Source: Odiellus spinosus
Lineage: Eukaryota; Arthropoda; Arachnida; Opiliones; Phalangiidae
Length of the DNA: 64,000 bases
Assembly: GCA_963920705.1 (NCBI GenBank)
Contig: OY987234.1
Coordinates: forward strand, 7,545,907 to 7,609,906
Reading direction: 5' to 3'
Below, piece after piece: positions 1 through 9,576 of this stretch. The translations under genes and the position numbers were made by a program. Position 1 is the stretch's first letter. The number at the start of each line of letters is the position of its first letter. Under the pieces are notes generated by a model that saw only the letters and a list, made by a program, of their open reading frames with translations, was not told the origin of the DNA and searched no databases.

Positions 1-107
1 TTTCTTTTTAACGAGTGGCTGCCACTTTCTATTAGGAGAATGTATTTATCGACCATTTCCCTTAATATCGTGTTAACGTCCCCTCCCCTTTTTACGCATT
101 TTCCCCG

Positions 108-140
<33 letters not shown>

Positions 141-609
141 ATACCCCGGGACGCTTAAACGCGACCCATTTATATGTAGGCGAAGGTTAAAAGATATTAG
201 AAACTTGCTCTTCTTATTTCTCCGCTTTATACTCCCGGAGTCCGAAAATTCAATTTTAATGTCCCTCCATAAAGCATGCCCCGCTACAGTATAATGGTCA
301 TTTTTAACACGCGGCGGAAGGCCTAATTCGACGTGATCGTCATTAATAACGACGCCAGCGAATATCGCGTTTTACTTACGGGGTGAGAAAGGATCCGAAT
401 TTTCGCATTGTTAAAAAATTATTTTGATGGAAGTATTCGTTCTAGTTTCCCCTCTTTGAGATCTCGATCAAAACGTCACGTTAATTTCTCCATTGATCTA
501 AGTAAATAGATTAATACCTACGCTATAAGTTAACAGTCGTGTTACAATAATGTAGTGTAGCAGTAGCAGTGATTTCACTCATTGTTGGTTTCGGTTACAT
601 TCCCATTAA
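1..609. other. Non-coding flank, CT microsatellite at 108-135
   Basis: No gene seen. A run of about 14 CT dinucleotides lies at 108-135. The rest is unremarkable AT-rich sequence; the short open frame at 40-294 runs through the CT repeat and resembles nothing I know. Confidence 0.7.
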
Positions 610-1125
610 TAGAATATGTATTTCAATGGAATATGTATACCTGTCATATACACTTCAATAGAAAATGTATCTCTGTTATAGACACTTCAATTGAAAATGT
701 GTTTCTGACATAGGCACTTCAAGTGAAAGTGTATCTCTGTCATATACACTTCAGTAGAAAATGTATCTGTGATAAACACTTCAATAGAAAATGTATCTCT
801 GTCATAGACACTTCAATTGAAAGTGTATCTGTGTCATAGACACTTCAATTGAAAATGTATCTCTGTCGTCATAGACACTTCAATTGAAAATGTATCTCTG
901 TCGTCATAGACACTTCTATTGAAAATGTATCTCTGTCGTCATAGGCACTTCAATAGAAAATGTACCTCTGGTGTAGACACTTCAATAGAAAATGTATCTC
1001 TGGTATAGACACTTCAATAGAAAATGTATCTCTGTCATGGACACTTAATTGAAAGTGTATCTCTGTCATAGACACTTTAATTGAAAGTGTATCTCTGTCA
1101 TAGACACTTCAATAGAAAATGTATC
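610..1125. repeat. 32-bp tandem array, about 16 copies
   Basis: Roughly 16 head-to-tail copies of a unit of about 32 bp built around CACTTCAATAGAAAATGTAT followed by CTCTGTCATAGA. Some units carry an extra CGTC (about 35 bp) and some lack a base or two. Each unit contains a short palindrome, TTCAATTGAA, in the copies with ATTG. The array stops about 30 bp before the BEL/Pao element. No coding potential is seen. Confidence 0.9.
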
Positions 1126-1154
1126 GACCAATGATGACTCCTAGCTGGATCCTT

Positions 1155-1851
1155 TGTAGTTTATTTTTAGTTTGGGAGAGCTCGATTTTTAATTAAGATC
1201 CTAACGGACTGAAACATTTGGATCTTAGCGCAATTTAAAGATTCCGTGATCGCGTGAAATAAATTGAACACTTAATTAGTTTTCTTAACCTACATGACGG
1301 GCACTTATTACTTTATTTATTTTTGACTCGCTCGCTTAAATCTTCGCTCAAATTTTACATATTTTTTTCTAACTTTTTGGACCAATGTCCCTACGCTCCA
1401 TTATTATGACCCAGTGGCCTGCACGCTCAAATTTCAAAATCGTTCTTAACCAAAAAAAAGTTTTCTTTCTATTTTGCCACGAGGCAAGTACCAGCACCTG
1501 TTTTTATTTTATTTTATTTTTACCCTCCAATGAGCTCTCTTTTTCCCGCTCGATTCCCCACAGCAGGGGTTTTGGGTTTTTCTACCAAAAATGTTGAAAT
1601 TTAGCAAAATTTTTACAATAATATAATACACAATGAAAAGTTTTTAAAAAGAGGATATTGACAATAAAAATGACAAAATTATAAACATATTGAACATGAA
1701 GAAATATTGGTTATATACAGAACATTGAACATTAAAGAATTACAAGAATTATAATCATTATTTACAACAATTTTTGGGCCCAAAATATTTTTGCAACACT
1801 TAATTTAAAAATTATTAAAACAAAATTAATTATAATACAAATTATTCTACA
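1155..1851 (-). repeat. 3' LTR of the BEL/Pao element
   Basis: 697 bp. On the plus strand it begins TGTAGTTTAT and ends ATTATTCTACA; because the element is on the minus strand this is its 3' LTR. It is identical to 7465-8161 except at 1309. The 70-codon open frame at 1385-1597 is repeated in the other LTR and is not a gene. Confidence 0.95.
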
Positions 1852-1860
1852 CTCCCCGCC
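1852..1860 (-). other. Polypurine tract
   Basis: On the minus strand GGCGGGGAG abuts the 3' LTR directly, which is the position and composition of a plus-strand primer tract. The adjacent 1861-1875 forms a small palindrome (TTGAAC/GTTCAA). Confidence 0.8.
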
Positions 1861-1878
1861 TTGAACAGTGTTCAAGAT

Positions 1879-4800
1879 TTAAATTTCTAAATTATACAAT
1901 AATTGCACTGGTCGCCTTAAGCGGTTGCCATTGGGCAAACGCACGTAACAGGAGCGGACTATGCCGTCTCTGCCCTTAGTAAGCTCTACAATTACAGCTA
2001 GTTTCCACATTGTTCTAGGAATTTTTGAGTCCTCAATCAGTACTACATCGTCGACTTTTAACTCCTTAGTGGGTGCACCGTTTGAAATTTTATGATGGGC
2101 CGATCTTAGCTCTAGCAAATAATCGTTTTTCCATCTCACCCAATATCTATCTAAAAGTGTTTGTCGATATTTAAGTCGTTTGAGTAAGTCTCGTTTTTTA
2201 GCAGGGTGTATTTCACTCGTCGAATAAATTTGCGAGGGCAACGCGGTCAATCTTTTGCCCACAAGAAAATGGGCTGGCGTAAGGGGTGATGGTTCCCCTG
2301 GATTTTCGTAAATAAACGTGAGCGGTCTCGAATTTATCGTGGCTTCAATTTCGATTAACAGAGTTTCAAGCTCTTCGTAATTTAAATGGGCCTGGCCTAG
2401 GACTTTGCGAAGGCTGGTCTTGACTGACCTAACCAGCCTCTCCCAAAACCCTCCCCACCATGCACCTCTATCCGCAATGTATTTCCACGTTATTTTTAAG
2501 GCTCCGAAATAAGCTAAGACCGCCGGGCTTCTCATATTTTCTAATAGAATTTTTAAGTCCGCGTCCGCGCGTTTGAAAGTGGCCGCGTTGTCACTAAGGA
2601 TTACCCGCACTATTCCTCTTCTCGCTATGAACCGTCGAAAAGATAATAGAAAGCTCTCTGTGGTCAAATCAGAAACCAGTTCCAAATGGATGGCACGTGT
2701 CACGGCACACGTATACAGTGCGACGTAACATTTTTTATTGTTTCTTGTATATAATGGACCAGCGTGGTCGATCCCGCATACTTCGAAAGGAGGGGCTGGA
2801 GTTATTCTAATATCTGGTAAAGGAGCCATGACAGCTGTTGAAGGCTTAGCTCGGAATATCTTGCATCTGGAGCACGAGTTGACTACTTTCTTGACTAATC
2901 TTCTTCCTTTTGGAACCCAATATCGCTCTCTCAACTCCACTATGACGTCATTGACTCCCGCGTGTTTTAAACGCAGATGATTGGCGATACAAATTAATTT
3001 GGTTAACTCGTGATCGGAAGCCAGTATATACGGATGTTTTTCTTGGTAGGACATAATTGACGCATCTAGGCGCCCGCCGACTCTTAATAAGCCTTGTTCA
3101 TCAATTAAAGGGCTTAAGGAAATAATTTTAGAATCCTTGCGAATTGGCTTCCCGTTCTTGAGACTGCTTAGTTCCTCCCCGTAGTTTTCTCTTTGGGCGC
3201 TCGCTACCCAGAACTTCTCCGCTTCGTCTAGCTCTTTCGCACTCAAGGTTCCTGCTGTCCTTACGCTTTTAGGTTTAGCGTTACGAACGAACCGAAAAAT
3301 CCAAGCGGTTATTCTTAATATTGGCTTCAGCTCGCTGTATTTTTCTAATTTTAAGATTGGCTCAAGTTTTTCCACTGGATTCAAATTGGTCGCTAGGTCT
3401 GCGGTTTTCGTTACAAGTTCGTCTTCTATTTCTCGCGGAATTTCGTCGCCCGGTTTGAAAATTGGTTCAAAATTTTTCGATTCCGTTAGAAATTTTGGCC
3501 CGTGCCACCACGAGTCGTTCTTTGTTAGTTTTGATAGGTTTAGTCCGCGCGTGGGAATATCTGCTGGGTTGATTTTGCCTGGACAGTGATTCCAGGAATT
3601 TGACTCTGTAAGCGTTTGAATTTCGCGTACGCGGTTTCTCACGAATTGTTTCCACCTATCAGCGCGCCCGAATACCCAATTCAAAACGATTGTCGAATCG
3701 GTCCACATGACTAATTTATCAGGTTTGACCGTAAGCGTTTCTAGTAAAGTTTTTGATAACCTTGCACCCAACAGTGCACCCATTAACTCTAAGCGAGGTA
3801 ACGTTAATTTCTTTAATCCGAGAGGGGCTACTCTCGTTTTAGCGGCGACCAGTACGGAGTTAATTAAACCATTTTCGTATACACTTTTTAAATAGAAGGC
3901 ACAGGCGTATGCACGTACGCTTGAGTCTACGAAGCCATGTAGCTCGATAATTGTAGGCTTAAGATCAAATTCATTTTTATAATAAAACCTCGGTACGCTA
4001 ATATTTGTCAAGTTTGGTAATTCTCCACACCATTCCCTAAAACTATCTATAAACTTAGAGGGTAGCTGCTCATCCCATCCTAACTTAGATTTTTCCTGCC
4101 AAATTTCTTGAAAAATCAACTTTGCTTTTATCGTAAATGGGGATAAAACTCCTAGCGGGTCGAATATACGCGCTATGGCTTTTAACACCCATCTTTTCGT
4201 GTTTTTTCTAGACAATAGAAATTGTAGGAGGGGCTCTACCTCACTCAATAGATTATCGTTTACCTCGTCCCACATAAGGCCCAAAACTTTAAGGGGGTCT
4301 GGATTAAGTAGGCTTTGCTCATTGTTAGTTTTGTTACCCCATTTCTGTCTTAAAAACTCTGAATTGCTTCTCCATTTTCGTAATTGCATTCCGGCCTTTT
4401 CCATAATTTCTTTCGATTCTTTAATTAATGTATCTGCCTTTTCTACACTATCTTCCCCAGAGATCAAATCATCTACGTAAAGATCTTCGAGTAAAGCGCG
4501 ACTAGTGTTAGGATATTCACATTCAAATTTTTGCACGTGGTGTTTAACCGTCGCGGCGAGTAAAAACGGGCTAGCCGTAACCCCAAAGGGTACTCTAGTA
4601 AAGCGCAGATTTATAAAATTTTCATTCTCCGGACTAGTTAAACCTTTCACCCAAATGAATCTAAGCGCGTCCCTGTCAATCTCTGAAATACTAATTTGAT
4701 GAAACGCTTTTTCAATGTCTCCTGTCACTGCAATTTTATTTTCCCTAAAACGTACTAAAATTTTGAAAAGTTCTGGTAATAAATTAGGCCCTGAATCTAT

Positions 4801-7410
4801 ACATTCATTTAAAGAAGGAACGTTCCTAGCATGTGAAGAAGCGTCACATACTACCCTTGTTTTGGTTGTTAGTCTATCTTTTTTAAACACAGCTCGGTGG
4901 GGGAGATAATATAAGGGGCCTGTTAAAGAGCTTTCCGCAACTTCCGGAACCTTCTCAAGAATACCCGCCTTTAACTGTTCCTGAATTACCTCATTGTAAG
5001 CGTGAAACGCGGTAGGATTGGCTTTCAGTTTGACTAACAAGTTTTGGGTTCGTTTTTTAGCAATATCAAAATTATCACCTAAACTCTTGACATTGTCTTT
5101 CCAAGGCAAAGTTACCTCGTAACGCTTGTCACAAAATTTAATGGTTTCTTGGAATGACAATAATGCCCTATTTTGATCTCTAGTTTCAGATTCATTGCTA
5201 TAAGATATGCCTAGGTGTTCTAAGTCCCAAAAAGAGGTCATTTGGTTAGATAGGAGTTCATCTTCGTTACTTTCATTAACTGACACTTTCATAAGAGCAA
5301 CAGTATTCGCGCCTATTGTTAAACCACTAACATTAGCGGGACCCTGTAACGTCCAGCCCAGTTTAGTCTCCATTGCTACCAAAGCTTCGCTTAAACGTAA
5401 AAAGGGGGTGGCTTTAGCCACCTTCCAAAAATAATCTGATCCTATGAGAATGTCAATCTTGTTTTCCGTCCCCCTAACGCTACCTTCCTGCATATCAGCT
5501 AACTTTAATCCTCTTTTAGTCATTTCTTGCGCAATATTACCACTAGGGACTGATAAAACAATACCACTAATTTCGGGAGTTTCTAAAGCCTCGATTTCCA
5601 CCCTTTCATCATTGTTGACATTTTTGAGAATTATCTTAACCTTGCGTCTTTTTGCTACAATAGGTGTTTCTCGCCCAAAGGGATGAATGTTTATTAATTC
5701 CTCCCCAATTAGCTCTAACTTTAATTCTCTAGATAGGCTTTCTTTGACAAAACAACGATGGCTTCCACCATCCAATAAACATCTAACTTTACCTATCTCT
5801 CCGCTAGGGCCCATTACTACCGCGCGCGCTGTTTGAAGTAATATTTCGGAATTTTGCTCGTTACTTCTAGCAGCTGCGTGCATAATAGCTGTATTATTAT
5901 TACTAGCGGCTGATTCGGAGGGGTTTAGTCTTTTAGGCTCTGTATTGTTATTATTTTGCTCAGAATGGTCTCGATCACATAATATCTGATGATGCCTACG
6001 GCCACATTTTCTACACCTTTGAATTCTACTGCTACAATTTTGCGCGGAGTGACCAGAATTTAAGCATAAAAAGCATAGTCTCTTTTTCAATGCAATTGTT
6101 TTTCTATCACTAATATTTAGTTTGTAACAGGTATAATAGGGATGGGCCCCTTCGCAAAAAGGGCACGCTCTATTATACGATCCTACACCTGTGTTTAGGG
6201 CTGCGGCTGATGGCAAATTTGATTTTCCAAATGAATTTTGACTAAACCTTTCTCTACTTCTTTCCACGTGAGTGTTATTACTATTTATTTTATTATGAAC
6301 CGCCGTTCTATGCACGGCCAAAGCTCGCTCTTTGCACTCGATTTCTCTACGTAGAAAACCTAAAACTTCTTCTATTTTCCAAGTATCTTTTTCTCCTTTC
6401 TCTCTACTATACAGCTCAAGAATATCTAACGGCAACAACCCTCCTAACATATGCGCTAGCAATTCCCCGTAATTTTCACTAACCATACCTAACGCTTCGA
6501 GACTTCGAACCTCAATTTGGCACGCGTCGTGCAACAACCTGAGCCCATTAACATCACTAGATTTTTGTACACTTTGTAACTTAAAAAAATTGTTCAAACG
6601 GGTGCTAATCATTAGTTCTTTTCGACCAAATCGGTTTTCTAAAATTTCTATAGCGGTAGCGTAACTATCTTCTGACATATTTAAACCTTCTATCGCTTTT
6701 TCCGCTTGGCCCTCTAAATAAGACCTTAAATTATTGAACTTATCTGAGTCGCTGATGTTGGTGTTCAGGTGAATCGCTCCCTCGAATTGATTCCAGAATC
6801 TTTGCCACTGATCCAGGTTTCCGTTGAATTTTCTAATTTGTAGATGAGGAAGTTTCACTGTAGGTAGGCTGCTCGTTGCCGTAGAGGACCTGCCGGTCGA
6901 ACTTTTTGACCCGATCGAGATCACACTTTCCGCTGACGATGTTTTTTCTCCGGTCGAAGGCATCGCGTTTTCCGTCGAGGACGTTGAAGTCGTCGCGTTT
7001 TCCGTCGAAGACGTTGAAGCTCCGGTTGCTGTCGTCGTCGTATCTCCGGTCAGCGTGGCTCCGGTGGTCGGCGAACCGTCCGTTGCCGCGTTTCCTTTCG
7101 ATGAGATATACTGATTTCTCTCTATCCATCGCCTCGCTCTGTCTTTCCAAAGGGTGATTTTTTCCGTCCACTCTTCGACCTCTTCTACTTCTTTTACCAG
7201 TTCATCTTCATCACAAAGCAATTCGAAAATCGTTTGATTTAGCGCTGCCATTTTCTTTTCTCTAGAAACGATTTGCGCAAATTGATCCGCTAATTTGTCC
7301 TCGTTGATGACCGGTTCTTGAAGTTCCGTCTGAATTTCATCTAAAGCTCGTTTTATGCTATTTCGGATAGCATTCCGTTTTATGTTTTGCTTTTGCAATT
7401 CACTCGCCAT
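1879..7410 (-). CDS. BEL/Pao Gag-Pol polyprotein, 1843 residues, intact
   Basis: Encodes all proteins of the retrotransposon in one frame. In order by rough residue: N-terminal helical region and a Ser/Thr-rich linker (1-185); Gag-like DUF1759 region starting LPHLQIRKFNG (about 187-330); three Cys/His zinc knuckles (about 413-480); aspartic protease (DUF1758) with LLDGGSH at about 545; reverse transcriptase with the YVDD box at about 977; RNase H with MWTDST at about 1233; integrase with a zinc-binding H/C region (CSRC about 1511) and D, D, E residues in GIDHAGP, LSDNAATF and WERLVRS (about 1546, 1603, 1660); C-terminal DUF5641 region. Length and order are normal for the family. The protease has DGG where DSG/DTG is usual. 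The start is 55 bases inside the 5' LTR border, just after the primer-binding site. No frameshift or stop. Confidence 0.96.
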   Translation of the reverse strand: MASELQKQNIKRNAIRNSIKRALDEIQTELQEPVINEDKLADQFAQIVSREKKMAALNQTIFELLCDEDELVKEVEEVEEWTEKITLWKDRARRWIERNQYISSKGNAATDGSPTTGATLTGDTTTTATGASTSSTENATTSTSSTENAMPSTGEKTSSAESVISIGSKSSTGRSSTATSSLPTVKLPHLQIRKFNGNLDQWQRFWNQFEGAIHLNTNISDSDKFNNLRSYLEGQAEKAIEGLNMSEDSYATAIEILENRFGRKELMISTRLNNFFKLQSVQKSSDVNGLRLLHDACQIEVRSLEALGMVSENYGELLAHMLGGLLPLDILELYSREKGEKDTWKIEEVLGFLRREIECKERALAVHRTAVHNKINSNNTHVERSRERFSQNSFGKSNLPSAAALNTGVGSYNRACPFCEGAHPYYTCYKLNISDRKTIALKKRLCFLCLNSGHSAQNCSSRIQRCRKCGRRHHQILCDRDHSEQNNNNTEPKRLNPSESAASNNNTAIMHAAARSNEQNSEILLQTARAVVMGPSGEIGKVRCLLDGGSHRCFVKESLSRELKLELIGEELINIHPFGRETPIVAKRRKVKIILKNVNNDERVEIEALETPEISGIVLSVPSGNIAQEMTKRGLKLADMQEGSVRGTENKIDILIGSDYFWKVAKATPFLRLSEALVAMETKLGWTLQGPANVSGLTIGANTVALMKVSVNESNEDELLSNQMTSFWDLEHLGISYSNESETRDQNRALLSFQETIKFCDKRYEVTLPWKDNVKSLGDNFDIAKKRTQNLLVKLKANPTAFHAYNEVIQEQLKAGILEKVPEVAESSLTGPLYYLPHRAVFKKDRLTTKTRVVCDASSHARNVPSLNECIDSGPNLLPELFKILVRFRENKIAVTGDIEKAFHQISISEIDRDALRFIWVKGLTSPENENFINLRFTRVPFGVTASPFLLAATVKHHVQKFECEYPNTSRALLEDLYVDDLISGEDSVEKADTLIKESKEIMEKAGMQLRKWRSNSEFLRQKWGNKTNNEQSLLNPDPLKVLGLMWDEVNDNLLSEVEPLLQFLLSRKNTKRWVLKAIARIFDPLGVLSPFTIKAKLIFQEIWQEKSKLGWDEQLPSKFIDSFREWCGELPNLTNISVPRFYYKNEFDLKPTIIELHGFVDSSVRAYACAFYLKSVYENGLINSVLVAAKTRVAPLGLKKLTLPRLELMGALLGARLSKTLLETLTVKPDKLVMWTDSTIVLNWVFGRADRWKQFVRNRVREIQTLTESNSWNHCPGKINPADIPTRGLNLSKLTKNDSWWHGPKFLTESKNFEPIFKPGDEIPREIEDELVTKTADLATNLNPVEKLEPILKLEKYSELKPILRITAWIFRFVRNAKPKSVRTAGTLSAKELDEAEKFWVASAQRENYGEELSSLKNGKPIRKDSKIISLSPLIDEQGLLRVGGRLDASIMSYQEKHPYILASDHELTKLICIANHLRLKHAGVNDVIVELRERYWVPKGRRLVKKVVNSCSRCKIFRAKPSTAVMAPLPDIRITPAPPFEVCGIDHAGPLYTRNNKKCYVALYTCAVTRAIHLELVSDLTTESFLLSFRRFIARRGIVRVILSDNAATFKRADADLKILLENMRSPAVLAYFGALKITWKYIADRGAWWGGFWERLVRSVKTSLRKVLGQAHLNYEELETLLIEIEATINSRPLTFIYENPGEPSPLTPAHFLVGKRLTALPSQIYSTSEIHPAKKRDLLKRLKYRQTLLDRYWVRWKNDYLLELRSAHHKISNGAPTKELKVDDVVLIEDSKIPRTMWKLAVIVELTKGRDGIVRSCYVRLPNGNRLRRPVQLLYNLEI

Positions 7411-7439
7411 GATGTTCTATTGTTTCTCACTCGTCACAA

Positions 7440-7459
7440 TCCCGGGTTTCGCGGCACCA
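7440..7459 (-). other. tRNA primer-binding site
   Basis: On the minus strand TGGTGCCGCGAAACCCGGGA lies 5 bases inside the 5' LTR. It begins TGG, the complement of a tRNA 3' CCA end, so it is the site for minus-strand DNA priming. I do not identify which tRNA it matches. Confidence 0.85.
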
Positions 7460-7464
7460 AAAAA

Positions 7465-8161
7465 TGTAGTTTATTTTTAGTTTGGGAGAGCTCGATTTTT
7501 AATTAAGATCCTAACGGACTGAAACATTTGGATCTTAGCGCAATTTAAAGATTCCGTGATCGCGTGAAATAAATTGAACACTTAATTAGTTTTCTTAACC
7601 TACATGACGGGCACTTATCACTTTATTTATTTTTGACTCGCTCGCTTAAATCTTCGCTCAAATTTTACATATTTTTTTCTAACTTTTTGGACCAATGTCC
7701 CTACGCTCCATTATTATGACCCAGTGGCCTGCACGCTCAAATTTCAAAATCGTTCTTAACCAAAAAAAAGTTTTCTTTCTATTTTGCCACGAGGCAAGTA
7801 CCAGCACCTGTTTTTATTTTATTTTATTTTTACCCTCCAATGAGCTCTCTTTTTCCCGCTCGATTCCCCACAGCAGGGGTTTTGGGTTTTTCTACCAAAA
7901 ATGTTGAAATTTAGCAAAATTTTTACAATAATATAATACACAATGAAAAGTTTTTAAAAAGAGGATATTGACAATAAAAATGACAAAATTATAAACATAT
8001 TGAACATGAAGAAATATTGGTTATATACAGAACATTGAACATTAAAGAATTACAAGAATTATAATCATTATTTACAACAATTTTTGGGCCCAAAATATTT
8101 TTGCAACACTTAATTTAAAAATTATTAAAACAAAATTAATTATAATACAAATTATTCTACA
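7465..8161 (-). repeat. 5' LTR of the BEL/Pao element
   Basis: 697 bp, the upstream LTR for the minus-strand element. It carries the element's promoter by analogy with the family. It differs from 1155-1851 only at 7619. Confidence 0.95.
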
Positions 8162-8165
8162 CCTT

Positions 8166-9288
8166 ACGTGTTTTCTCATTTTTTTTTTTTTTTTTTTTTC
8201 TTACTCGCGACAAACTATAATAAACGGAACCTTCCAAATCAGATTTTTTAATTTAAACTTAATTCCTATTTTAATTTAAAACGAGCTACGTACCCGTATT
8301 TAATTTTATCGTTTAGACACGGTGATAGTCTAACGCTAATAAAATTAACGAAACTCTGGGGAGTTTGTAGGGGTCCAAAAACTATTCCGGTGCACGCGAA
8401 CGAACGCGGAGTCCGAAGATAGAAAAAGTCAAGTCTGGTGACGCGAGTAAATATGTTTTAGACTATTATAAAGACTTTAAGAAGACGAGGTCCTCGCTCA
8501 AAGTCCGTCACGTCGTCACACTCCCTCGATATGTCAAACTCTTAGACATCCCCATCACCCATCCAGCCGGGCGAGACAATTCTTTAAAAGTCGAACCCGA
8601 ACAGTTCCTACCCAAACTTAGCTCCATCCGATTAAAGTTACTGCGGAATCGGTTAAAAAAATTCTAAGAAAGCGAGGAGTCCGAAAGGGTTAAGGAAGTC
8701 TTTACTCGCGCTTGGATTGCGGCTCGAAAGGTCACCCGGGTTTAAAAGGTCCGAGCGCGTCACCAACCGGATATAAAGAGAAAGAAGAAGTTGAAGAAGC
8801 TCCATTATTTTGGCGCTTTAAACTCCTGGTCGATCGGGTTATATAGGAAAAAAAAAAAGAATTGATCTTGGAATTGATGGAACTATTATTTCCTTCTTCT
8901 TTCCTAAGAATCGAACCCCTTCTCCACTCTTAGCCGCTTCGATTGAACCGACCATGCATTTTCAATCAATTTCATTCGTATAGTTTTATTCCCTAACTCT
9001 GGACTCCCTGTACGTATTGGAATATCTCCTTCTACTTTGGTATAGGCTTAATATTTTGCAATCGTAATTTCGTTCTTCGAAAACGACTCGAAGAACGCCA
9101 AGAACCTTTAGAAGTGCGCGAGAACGATGGAGACGGGACAGGTCTATATTTTCACAGGGCAATTAGTATTTAAGAAAATATCGCGTGAAATATTATAAAA
9201 TACGAAAATATAACTAGTCTTAAAGGGAGAACGCAGCTTAAAAACAAATGATTTTTTGATCGATTTCTTGTCGTTTAAATAGACCTAG
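8166..9288. other. Gene-free DNA
   Basis: No gene or structured repeat recognised. A poly-T tract of about 22 bases lies just beyond the retrotransposon (around 8179-8199). Confidence 0.6.
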
Positions 9289-9576
9289 TCCAACAGTAAA
9301 AAAATCAAATCAAATCAAAATTTAAATTAGAAATAAATTAAAAACTAATTCGAAAAATAGGTTTATTTTCATGGAGATCACCTGAACTCCCCATATAAGG
9401 ACTAGCGACCAATAACATTGATCGATGGCTCTTATACGGGGAATGCAGGATCTCCATAATCAATGTCATTGGTGGCTAGTTCAGGTGTTCTTCATGAATC
9501 CAGCTAAGCTTATTTTGATGGTAGGTTTTTTTTATTTCTAGTTTATTATTGTTTGTAAAATATTTTTACTGTTGGA
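9289..9576. mobile_element. Foldback (MITE-like) element with interleaved palindromes
   Basis: The ends are inverted copies (TCCAACAGTAAAAA at 9289 and its complement ending at 9576). Inside, segment A (about 9371-9398) is complemented at 9432-9457 and segment B (about 9401-9423) at 9460-9482, so the order is A B A' B'. The outer piece TTCATGGAGATCACCTGAACT (9368 on) also has a diverged complement at about 9477-9498. No open frame and no clear target duplication, so it is a degraded non-autonomous element or a rearranged palindrome. Confidence 0.65.

Larger units (their letters stand above)
1155..8161 (-). mobile_element. Complete BEL/Pao LTR retrotransposon
   Basis: Two direct 697-bp LTRs (1155-1851 and 7465-8161) start TG and end CA and differ at a single base (T at 1309, C at 7619). 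They are flanked by the 4-bp duplication CCTT (1151-1154 and 8162-8165), in the size range known for BEL/Pao. Between them, on the minus strand, are a primer-binding site, one uninterrupted Gag-Pol frame and a purine-rich tract. Near-identical LTRs mean a very recent insertion, since LTRs are identical at integration. Everything needed for autonomous transposition appears present; whether it is active is not known. Confidence 0.96.
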